Below, in pieces: positions 1-5,750 of a stretch of 6,035 nt of DNA. Within the stretch, counting starts at the first letter, position 1. The number at the start of each line of letters is the position of its first letter. Under the pieces are notes generated by a model. It saw nothing but the letters and a program-made list of their open reading frames with translations, searched no databases and was not told the DNA's origin. The position numbers and the translations under genes were made by a program. The stretch comes from Anaerolineales bacterium (GTDB lineage: Bacteria > Chloroflexota > Anaerolineae > Anaerolineales > DRMV01). The stretch lies in NCBI GenBank assembly GCA_027026295.1, contig JALVOR010000105.1, positions 1 through 6,035 of the forward strand, written 5' to 3'.

Positions 1-1398
1 GGGTTCGGCTTCAGCCACCCATTCGGGCGGGGTTTCTGCCCGCGCTTCCTCCGGGGTCAGCAGTTCTTCAGCGGGCGCACCCTGCTTGGCCGCCAGCCCT
101 TCCAGCCACGCCAACGCTTCGTCTTCCGACGCGGGCGCTTCGGCGGCGGGTTCGGCTGGCGCTTCAGGGGCGGTTTCCTCCGACAGCCAATCGGGCAAAT
201 CTTCTACGCCCTCGTCTTCCGCAGGCGTTTCCTCTGTACCTGCGCTTTCCAGCCAATCGGGCAACGATGTTTCACCTTCAGAGGCGGCGATTTCCTCCCC
301 GCCGCCGACGGTTTCCGCTGCACCACCAGCAAGCAGCGAGGCAAGGTCTTCGTCTTCCTCAATGTCCCCGATGGCCGCTTCCTCCCCAAAACCTGCCACA
401 CTCCCCTCGGGCGCCATGGCTTTCAGCCAGTCAGGAATATCAGCCGGGGAAATGGCCTCGCCTTCCGCAGCCGCAACGCCCAGCGCTCCCTCGTCCTCTT
501 CCTCAGGCAGCCCCAGCCCTTCAGGCTCATCAAACCAGGCAGGAAGTGCCTCCTCATCCACAGCCTCTTCACGCGACGTTGCCAGGGAAGTCTCTTCCAC
601 CTGAGGCGCCGAAAGCGCCATCTCGGGCACCCATTCCAACTGTTCCAGCGTCACGGCTTCATCAGGCACTTTCTCCAGCGAAACGCTTTCCGACCGGGGG
701 TAAGATTCATAAGGTTCCAGGGCATACAACCGATTGAGATAGCGTTCGGCGTCTTCCTTGCGACCGGTTTCCAAGAGCACCTTTGCCATCAACCGGTTGG
801 CCTCCAGGCAATAGGGCAGTTTCTTAAGGAGAGAAGCCGCCGTGTCTACCACCTCAATAAGATGCCCCTCATGGTAAAGGGCATCGGCGAGCAAAACCAT
901 CAAGTCCGCTCGGTGGGGTTCGTCAGCCAGCGCCGAGCGCAGTTCCGCCACCGCGGCAGCATACAGCCCATTATGCAGGTACATGCGCGCCAACGCCCCC
1001 CTCGTGAGGCGCAGGCGCGGCGGGGCCATGCCTTCCACGGCCTTATACAGCCGCCGCAATTCATTCTGAACCGCGGGGTTGGAAGGCTTCACCTCGAAAG
1101 CCCGCTCCGTGTGCCACAGGGCAGTCTTGAGGTCGTTTTCCCGCTCGCGAATCGCGCTCAAGGCAAGGTGGGCCATGAAGTCATCGGGCACCGCCGCCAG
1201 CACCCGCTGGAAAACGTCGGCTGCCTCGCGATAGCGCTTCATTTCCAGATAAGCCTTCCCCAGCAGGCGATATGTGGCTACGTGTTTGGGGAAAGTTTCC
1301 AGAATGTGACGGCAGTGTGCAATGGCCTCATCATATTCACCGCGGCCAATAAGGGTTTCGATTTGACGATTGTACGCGCGTAAAGTTATTTTTGCCAT
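1..1398 (-). CDS. TPR-repeat protein with acidic PDWL-motif tail (3' end outside window)
   Basis: The reading frame is open for 466 codons from ATG at 1398 to the window edge, so the C-terminus is missing. Residues 6-107 hold three tetratricopeptide repeats in exact 34-residue register, with the repeat-ending prolines at 37, 71 and 105. After a linker of about 22 residues come three more, with prolines at 161, 195 and 229. From about residue 231 the chain becomes rich in Glu, Ala, Pro and Asp and is probably disordered. It is punctuated by short tryptophan motifs: LPAWF (285-289), IPDWL (321-325), LPDWL (379-383 and 401-405), LAWLEGLAAKQG (from 429) and PPEWV (457-461). No signal peptide or membrane segment is seen, so a cytoplasmic scaffold or adaptor is inferred. 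TPR domains bind peptides or proteins, but no partner is evident here. The start is supported by a GGGAG/GAGG ribosome-binding sequence just upstream. I recall similar TPR proteins from Chloroflexota; the function is unknown. Confidence 0.85.
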   Translation of the reverse strand, partial: MAKITLRAYNRQIETLIGRGEYDEAIAHCRHILETFPKHVATYRLLGKAYLEMKRYREAADVFQRVLAAVPDDFMAHLALSAIRERENDLKTALWHTERAFEVKPSNPAVQNELRRLYKAVEGMAPPRLRLTRGALARMYLHNGLYAAAVAELRSALADEPHRADLMVLLADALYHEGHLIEVVDTAASLLKKLPYCLEANRLMAKVLLETGRKEDAERYLNRLYALEPYESYPRSESVSLEKVPDEAVTLEQLEWVPEMALSAPQVEETSLATSREEAVDEEALPAWFDEPEGLGLPEEEDEGALGVAAAEGEAISPADIPDWLKAMAPEGSVAGFGEEAAIGDIEEDEDLASLLAGGAAETVGGGEEIAASEGETSLPDWLESAGTEETPAEDEGVEDLPDWLSEETAPEAPAEPAAEAPASEDEALAWLEGLAAKQGAPAEELLTPEEARAETPPEWVAEAEP

Positions 1399-1415
1399 AG
1401 GACCTCTCCCTTGCT

Positions 1416-1446
1416 ATAGTATGCCTTATCTTCGCCAGAAAAGCAA
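1416..1446 (-). promoter_or_regulatory. Possible weak promoter of the TPR gene
   Basis: Read on the minus strand, TTGCTT (1441-1446) precedes TACTAT (1416-1421) with a long 19-base spacer. Both boxes are poor matches to the sigma-70 consensus. The candidate is offered because the hppA terminator just upstream implies that the TPR gene needs its own promoter. It would give a leader of only about 10 bases, with the ribosome-binding sequence at the very 5' end, which argues against it. Terminator read-through is the alternative. Confidence 0.25.
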
Positions 1447-1493
1447 GGCCAGCGCGCGAAAACTTTTGCAGAGGGGAAGACAACCACAGCAAC

Positions 1494-1525
1494 AAAAAAC
1501 GGGCTGCTCTTTGCGAGCAGCCCGT
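1494..1525 (-). terminator. Intrinsic terminator of hppA
   Basis: An 11-bp perfect inverted repeat (1499-1509 with 1515-1525, core CGGGCTGCTC) encloses a 5-base loop. On the minus strand it is followed by a run of six T residues (complement of 1494-1499). It begins 22 bases after the hppA stop codon. This is a textbook Rho-independent terminator separating hppA from the TPR gene. Confidence 0.93.
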
Positions 1526-1546
1526 CGGTCGTACACACAAAACGAA

Positions 1547-3892
1547 TCAGTCGCCACTGGGGGCCGGGGCGGCATCTTCGGTGCGGCGGCTGTACCAGAT
1601 CGACCAGATCAGGGAAGCCAGCAGCACGGCGAAAATCGTCCAGCCGCCCACGCCTAAATGGTCATATTGCGCCACCATGGGAGCCACAATCACGGCCACC
1701 AGGTTGACCACCTTGATCATCGGGTTGAGAGCGGGGCCGGCGGTATCTTTCAGCGGGTCGCCGACGGTGTCGCCCACCACGCTGGCCTTGTGGCGCTCGG
1801 AGCCTTTGCCGAGGTTGTTTTCGGGGTCACGCGGCTCGTCTTCGATGGTCTTCTTGGCGTTGTCCCACGCGCCACCAGCGTTGTTCATGAACACCGCCAG
1901 CAACTGGCCGGAGAGAATCAGCCCGGCGAGGAAGCCGCCGAGGGCTTCCACACCCAGCCACATGCCGACCAGAATCGGGGTCACCACACCCATGGTCGCC
2001 AGGGCGATGAGTTCCTTCTGGGCGGCCAGGGTGGAAATCGCCACCGGGCGCTGGTAATCGGGCTTGCGGCTGCCATCGAGCACGCCCAGGCGGAACTGGC
2101 GGCGGACTTCATCCACCATCAGGGAAGCCGCGCGGCGCACAGCCTGAATGGCATAGCCGGAGAACAGCATCGGCAGCGCACCGCCGACGAGCATACCCAC
2201 GAACACTTCGGGCACGTTGACGCGAATGCCAAGGTTCTTCAGCAACAGGGCGTCGGGAATGCCTGCCTGCATCTGCGCCTTGCTGACGTCTACAAGGTAA
2301 GAGCCAAACAAGGCCACCGCCGCAATCACCGCCGAACCAATGGCAACACCCTTGGTGATGGCTTTGGTGGTGTTGCCCACTGCGTCCAGATCGGCCATGA
2401 TTTGTTGGGCAACTTTGGTCTCGTCGTCTTCCATCTCAGCCCAAGACATTTCGCCAATACCATTGGCGTTGTCGGCGATGGGACCAAAAGAGTCCATCGC
2501 AACGTTGTTGCCGGTCAGGGTGAGCATACCAATACCGGTCATGGCAACGCCGTAGAGGATGTAAGTAATCTTTTCCACTTCGGTGAGGTTCGGCACACCC
2601 TGGAACAGCCACACCGAACCCATGAGGGTGAGGGCAATCACCAGAATCGCCCACACCGAAGATTCATAGCCCACGGCCAAGCCCTGTAAAATCAGGGTTG
2701 CAGAGCCGGTGTCGGACGACTTCTTGATTTCCTGCACAGGTTTGCCTTCGGCGCCAGTGAAGTAGTCGGTCAGGCGGTCGTTGGCAATGGCAAGCAGCAC
2801 ACCGATAGCCACCGCCGTGGGGGCGCGCCACCAGCCACCGGGGAGCGGGTTGGCGCTCTGCATAACATCCAGGTAGTACCAACCGGCTGCGTAGAACAGC
2901 ACGGTGGAAATCGCTGCGGAGGAAAGGAAGCCCTTGAAGATGGCCTTCATCGCGTCGCCGCCTTTGTCGGGGCCGCCTTTCACGATGTAAGTGCCGATGA
3001 TGGAGGAAAGCACGCCAATGCCGCGCACAATCAGCGGGTACACAATCCAGGCCATGTGGCCGGTCATGTGCCACAGCGCCAGGCCGAGGATCAAAGCGGA
3101 AACAATGGTCACTTCGTAGGACTGGAAGATGTCAGCAGCCATACCGGCGCAGTCGCCGACGTTGTCGCCCACGAGGTCGGCCACCACGGCGGGGTTGCGG
3201 GGGTCGTCCTCGGGGATGCCGGCTTCCACTTTGCCCACCAGGTCAGCGCCCACGTCAGCAGCCTTGGTGTAAATGCCGCCGCCCACGCGCATGAACAGGG
3301 CAATGAGCGTGGAGCCAAAGCCAAAGCCCAACAGGGCATCGGGGGCCGCAATGCCGAAGTACATGAAAATCATGGTGCCGCCGAGCAAGCCCAGGCCATC
3401 AGTGAGCATGCCGGTAATCGTGCCAGCGCGATAAGCGATGCGGAGGGCGTCGCCAAAGGAGCGGCGGGCTGCAGAAGCCACGCGGACGTTGCCTTCCACG
3501 GCCATGCGCATGCCGATTTGACCCACGGCCAGGGAGAACAGGGAGCCCAAAATAAAAGCGCCCGCCCGACCAAAACCCATGATCATGCGAACGCTGGATT
3601 CCGACATGCCCGCGAAGCGCTGCATGGCTTCTTCGGAAACAGGCACAATGTAAACGGAGAAGAACAGCACAACCGTAAGGACAATGATGAACGGCATAAT
3701 GATTTTGGTCTGGCTGTTCAGGTACGCCACCGCGCCATCACGGATGGCGTGCCATACTTCCTGCATTTTCTCGGAGCCTTTGTCTTCCCGCAAAATCTGG
3801 TTACGCAGGAAAACAGCGTAAGCAAGGCCGAGGACGGCAATGCCGAGAATCACCCACATCATGGTTTGTTCTGCAGAAGTTAATAAGCTCAT
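1547..3892 (-). CDS. hppA: Membrane-bound proton-translocating pyrophosphatase, K+-independent type
   Basis: The 781-residue product is a full-length membrane pyrophosphatase, which hydrolyses PPi to two phosphates and uses the energy to pump H+ across the cytoplasmic membrane. Hydrophobic segments run through the whole chain, consistent with the roughly 16 helices of the family. The Mg-PPi binding motifs are intact: DVGADLVGKVE (213-223), DDPRNP (229-234), VGDNVGD (241-247), the GNNVAMDSFGPIADN region (461-475), DNAKK (677-681) and GDTVGDPLKDTAGPALN (707-723). The subtype signature GNTTKAITKG (506-515) carries Lys510 and Thr513, where K+-dependent enzymes have Ala and Gly; this marks the K+-independent class, whose known members pump H+. 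An AGAGGAGG ribosome-binding site, a near-consensus promoter and a terminator bracket the gene as a single unit. The short Ala/Pro-rich C-terminal tail (about residues 769-781) is not part of the catalytic core. Confidence 0.97.
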   Translation of the reverse strand: MSLLTSAEQTMMWVILGIAVLGLAYAVFLRNQILREDKGSEKMQEVWHAIRDGAVAYLNSQTKIIMPFIIVLTVVLFFSVYIVPVSEEAMQRFAGMSESSVRMIMGFGRAGAFILGSLFSLAVGQIGMRMAVEGNVRVASAARRSFGDALRIAYRAGTITGMLTDGLGLLGGTMIFMYFGIAAPDALLGFGFGSTLIALFMRVGGGIYTKAADVGADLVGKVEAGIPEDDPRNPAVVADLVGDNVGDCAGMAADIFQSYEVTIVSALILGLALWHMTGHMAWIVYPLIVRGIGVLSSIIGTYIVKGGPDKGGDAMKAIFKGFLSSAAISTVLFYAAGWYYLDVMQSANPLPGGWWRAPTAVAIGVLLAIANDRLTDYFTGAEGKPVQEIKKSSDTGSATLILQGLAVGYESSVWAILVIALTLMGSVWLFQGVPNLTEVEKITYILYGVAMTGIGMLTLTGNNVAMDSFGPIADNANGIGEMSWAEMEDDETKVAQQIMADLDAVGNTTKAITKGVAIGSAVIAAVALFGSYLVDVSKAQMQAGIPDALLLKNLGIRVNVPEVFVGMLVGGALPMLFSGYAIQAVRRAASLMVDEVRRQFRLGVLDGSRKPDYQRPVAISTLAAQKELIALATMGVVTPILVGMWLGVEALGGFLAGLILSGQLLAVFMNNAGGAWDNAKKTIEDEPRDPENNLGKGSERHKASVVGDTVGDPLKDTAGPALNPMIKVVNLVAVIVAPMVAQYDHLGVGGWTIFAVLLASLIWSIWYSRRTEDAAPAPSGD

Positions 3893-3901
3893 GCGCCGTA
3901 G

Positions 3902-3909
3902 CCTCCTCT
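3902..3909 (-). promoter_or_regulatory. Ribosome-binding site of hppA
   Basis: AGAGGAGG on the minus strand lies 9 bases before ATG at 3892. It fixes the start at this codon rather than at the internal Met11/Met12 pair. Confidence 0.85.
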
Positions 3910-3927
3910 AATAAAAAGTGGAATTTC

Positions 3928-3952
3928 CCCTTGCGGCATCCTCCGCAACGGG
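3928..3952 (-). promoter_or_regulatory. Hairpin in the hppA 5' leader
   Basis: The inverted repeat TTGCGG/CCGCAA (3931-3936 with 3943-3948) has a 6-base loop and can be extended by a CCC/GGG pairing past one bulged base. It lies between the predicted transcription start (about 3955) and the hppA ribosome-binding site. No T-run follows, so it is not a terminator. It could stabilise the mRNA 5' end or influence translation. It matches no riboswitch class that I recognise. Confidence 0.45.
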
Positions 3953-3962
3953 CGGTAGCATG

Positions 3963-3991
3963 ATTTTATAAGAGAGGCCTCATAATGTCAA
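3963..3991 (-). promoter_or_regulatory. Sigma-70-type promoter of hppA
   Basis: On the minus strand a perfect -35 box TTGACA (3986-3991) is followed by a 17-base spacer and a -10 box TAAAAT (3963-3968, five of six consensus bases). The predicted start is near 3955, giving a leader of about 62 bases. The spacer contains the 8-bp palindrome GAGGCCTC (3974-3981), a possible but unproven operator. The promoter lies just downstream of the previous unit's terminator, so hppA looks independently transcribed. Confidence 0.85.
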
Positions 3992-4035
3992 GCAAACCAG
4001 GGGAACGCTCATTTTAATATGATTGAATGGAGGAT

Positions 4036-4075
4036 AAAAAAAACCTGTCAGCCCCTCAAGGTCTGACAGGTTTTT
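4036..4075 (-). terminator. Intrinsic terminator after the clpB-tail remnant and lipoprotein gene
   Basis: Inverted repeat CCTGTCAG/CTGACAGG (4044-4051 with 4063-4070) has an 11-base loop. It is flanked by an A-run on the left (4036-4043) and five T residues on the right (4071-4075). On the minus strand it gives a GC stem followed by eight T residues. A/T pairing extends the stem on both sides, so it could also work weakly in the other direction. It starts within 6 bases of the remnant's stop codon, as if it once served that lost gene. It now ends transcription of the lipoprotein gene. Confidence 0.92.
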
Positions 4076-4080
4076 GATTT

Positions 4081-4176
4081 TTACGCCACCACCTCGGCTT
4101 CGGCCACAGCGGTGAAGGAGAGTCCTTCGGGACCATGGTCGACACAGGTGGCACGCTTCAGCGGGCGGCACTTCGC
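4081..4176 (-). pseudogene. Decayed 3'-end fragment of a second clpB-like gene
   Basis: On the minus strand this stretch encodes RPLKRA, then two unrelated residues, then VDHGPEGLSF and TAVAEAEVVA, then TAA. The intact clpB in this window ends RPLKRA, 25 further residues, VDRGPEGLTF, TAVAEAEVVA, TAA. The fragment is therefore the ClpB C-terminus with an in-frame net loss of 23 codons. Bases 4081-4140 match 5751-5810 at 54 of 60 positions. Four of the six differences are silent, and the two protein changes are R to H and T to S. A second block (4150-4168) matches 5889-5907 except for one base. Similarity ends upstream at an in-frame TAG (4177-4179), and no start codon or ribosome-binding site is present, so no product is expected. 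It lies 35 bases after the lipoprotein stop codon, in a different frame. Confidence 0.88.
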
Positions 4177-4210
4177 CTACCAACAAAATTTTGGTCCACA
4201 GATCGCTGCC

Positions 4211-5572
4211 TCATGGCTGATTGCAGGCATCTACGGCGGTCAGCGGGACGTTGGTGGTCAAGCCTCCGGCGCTGCCCCAAAAGACAGCAAACTGACCGCC
4301 GATGGTGAAGGTGCTGCCATCATCTTCCTGGCACGCCATCGTCAAGTGACCCGCGCCGCTGCTGCCAATGGTCACCTGCAAGGTCTCTCCTTGGCGGGTC
4401 ACCCGATAATGCAACACTTCGGAAGTCTCGGTATAGGTACATCCCTCCGGCGGTGATGGGCAGGTCAGCGGTATGGAGATCTCCCCTTCGGCGGGCTGGT
4501 TGTCCGACGGCAAACTGAAGTTCCATGCCGCGGCCCCGTCACAGACGCCAAAGCCGCCATTATCGTCATAATGCAGTCGCAGGCGCCCTTGCCAAGGACC
4601 ATCCAGTCCATTGCAGGAGCGGAGCTCGCCGTCCAGTTCTACAAAACCGGTGCTCCCAGAAAGGGTCAACGTCCCTTGGTAGGCACAATCCGTCGGCTCG
4701 CCGTGGCCAAGATGCTCGTAATTCGCCATCGCCTTTTCGGCCATCGCGATCGCCTGCTCTTCCAACCCACTGGCGGCGCCGAAAAACTGGGCTTTGGTCA
4801 GCGCGTTGAGCATATCCCGAATTTGCTGGTTCAGCGCATCAGGAGATGACAGGCAAGGATCAAAGGACTGCATGGCCTGTTCCAGTTCCTGCCGGGCCCG
4901 TTCCTGCAGTTGTTCGCGGGCTTTCTCATACACACCGTCCTGCCCCAACAGCAAAGCCTCTTCGGCGATTCGCAAGGTTTCTTTGAAATCGGCTCCTTCC
5001 AGGGCGGCAGACGCTTGTTCGCTGAAGTAAGCGCCCACATCTTGCATCAAGTCATCATAAGCCGCCTGATTGCCTTGCAGAGCGAGTTCTTCGGCAAACT
5101 GGATGGTGGCACCGATGCGGGCGCGCCAGTCGGCGTGCCGTTGGGACGGGATAAGCATCCAGCCCGGCGCGCGCTGCAACCCGGCCCCCGACTGCAACAG
5201 TGAACGGATGATGTCCACCCCTTGCGCGCTGTCGCCAGCCCGAAGTGCGTCCAGGGCCTGCGTCAACACAGCGGAAACCGCTTCCGGCAGCGGCTGGGTG
5301 CAAAACGTCGTCACCTGCAGCAGGGCTTCGGCCTGCCTCTGTGCCCGCTGACTTCCCATTTTGGTCATTGCAACGCTCAAATCCGGGTTGATAGCAAAAG
5401 GCATTTCCGCCACCGCTGCGATGTCCATCCCCAGATCAGCGGGGGTGATCTGCCGGGCACACACCCCCTGCCGCCCGCCAGACCGTTCAGCAACTCCTAC
5501 GTTGCAGCCAGCCGTCAACAGCAACAAGGCTACCAGGCCACAGACGGTTGGCAGAATTCCACGTTCAGACAC
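4211..5572 (-). CDS. Predicted lipoprotein of unknown function, helical then Cys-rich beta domain
   Basis: I do not recognise the family of this 453-residue protein. The start is placed at GTG 5572 because a full AAGGAGGT ribosome-binding site lies 5 bases upstream; a longer frame from ATG 5680 would begin upstream of the predicted transcription start. The N-terminus has a short charged part (S-E-R), a hydrophobic stretch (about residues 6-21) and a lipobox-like TAGC, giving Cys23 as the likely lipidated residue. The -3 position is Thr rather than the usual Leu, so lipidation is probable, not certain. Residues about 95-288 look alpha-helical, with a charged, Gln/Glu-rich, possibly coiled-coil stretch around 214-236. 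Residues about 296-453 look beta-rich, with seven cysteines (296, 320, 344, 371, 378, 414, 450) that could form disulfides outside the membrane. The gene has its own promoter and terminator and lies between clpB and a clpB-tail remnant. Confidence 0.8.
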   Translation of the reverse strand: MSERGILPTVCGLVALLLLTAGCNVGVAERSGGRQGVCARQITPADLGMDIAAVAEMPFAINPDLSVAMTKMGSQRAQRQAEALLQVTTFCTQPLPEAVSAVLTQALDALRAGDSAQGVDIIRSLLQSGAGLQRAPGWMLIPSQRHADWRARIGATIQFAEELALQGNQAAYDDLMQDVGAYFSEQASAALEGADFKETLRIAEEALLLGQDGVYEKAREQLQERARQELEQAMQSFDPCLSSPDALNQQIRDMLNALTKAQFFGAASGLEEQAIAMAEKAMANYEHLGHGEPTDCAYQGTLTLSGSTGFVELDGELRSCNGLDGPWQGRLRLHYDDNGGFGVCDGAAAWNFSLPSDNQPAEGEISIPLTCPSPPEGCTYTETSEVLHYRVTRQGETLQVTIGSSGAGHLTMACQEDDGSTFTIGGQFAVFWGSAGGLTTNVPLTAVDACNQP

Positions 5573-5577
5573 GCTCC

Positions 5578-5585
5578 ACCTCCTT
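5578..5585 (-). promoter_or_regulatory. Ribosome-binding site that fixes the GTG start of the lipoprotein gene
   Basis: AAGGAGGT on the minus strand is a full anti-Shine-Dalgarno match, 5 bases before GTG at 5572. It decides between this start and the in-frame ATG at 5680. The resulting protein opens directly with a signal peptide, which agrees with the choice. Confidence 0.88.
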
Positions 5586-5611
5586 CCGTCCAATCGCAAA
5601 CGCCCACTTTC

Positions 5612-5640
5612 ATTATGGTATTTTTGAAGGAGGTTGTCAA
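5612..5640 (-). promoter_or_regulatory. Sigma-70-type promoter of the lipoprotein gene
   Basis: On the minus strand a perfect TTGACA (5635-5640) is followed by a 17-base spacer and CATAAT (5612-5617, five of six consensus bases). The predicted start is near 5605, giving a leader of about 32 bases. It shares the perfect -35 box and the 17-base spacing with the hppA promoter, suggesting housekeeping-sigma expression of both genes. No operator-like repeat was seen nearby. Confidence 0.83.
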
Positions 5641-5709
5641 TCCCGGCGTGGCACTCCCCCACAACGCTATAACGAAGCAATCTTTGCCGTGGCTATACCG
5701 AACAGTGAC

Positions 5710-5742
5710 AAAAAAGAAGGGAGGCGTCAACCTCCCTTCTTT
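5710..5742 (-). terminator. Intrinsic terminator of clpB
   Basis: The inverted repeat GAAGGGAGG/CCTCCCTTC (5716-5724 with 5731-5739) extends by three A/T pairs to about 12 bp and has a 6-base loop. On the minus strand it is followed by six T residues (complement of 5710-5715). It begins 8 bases after the clpB stop codon. Its sequence is unrelated to the terminator that follows the clpB-tail remnant. Confidence 0.92.
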
Positions 5743-5750
5743 CTTTCCTC

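Noticed and set aside
86..604. Plus-strand frame giving a Ser/Ala-rich 172-residue product
   Set aside because: It is the antisense shadow of the Glu/Ala-rich tail of the TPR protein. Its low-complexity composition follows from GAA/GAG codons read backwards as TTC/CTC-type triplets in a shifted frame.
862..1383. Plus-strand 173-residue open frame
   Set aside because: It is antisense to the six well-phased TPR repeats and shows no domain of its own.
1337..1540. Minus-strand 67-residue frame between hppA and the TPR gene
   Set aside because: It covers the hppA terminator hairpin and overlaps the TPR gene start in another frame.
1658..3883. Long plus-strand open frames (1658-2689 and 3056-3883) opposite hppA
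   Set aside because: They lie wholly antisense to a full-length, motif-complete hppA. Their products are His/Gly/Gln-rich with no recognisable domain, as expected from the reverse of a membrane-protein gene with strong codon bias.
3980..4186. Minus-strand 68-residue frame across the gap before hppA
   Set aside because: It reads the clpB-tail remnant in the wrong frame, passes through the terminator hairpin and runs into the hppA promoter, so it cannot be a real gene.
4179..4195. Small inverted repeat ACCAA/TTGGT with the palindrome CAAAATTTTG after the lipoprotein stop codon
   Set aside because: It is only a 5-bp stem with no GC-rich core and no T-run. A far better terminator lies about 100 bases further on.
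5573..5680. N-terminal extension of the lipoprotein gene from ATG 5680
   Set aside because: This start lies upstream of the predicted promoter and would bury the signal peptide 36 residues in. The GTG at 5572 has a full ribosome-binding site and puts the signal peptide at the N-terminus.
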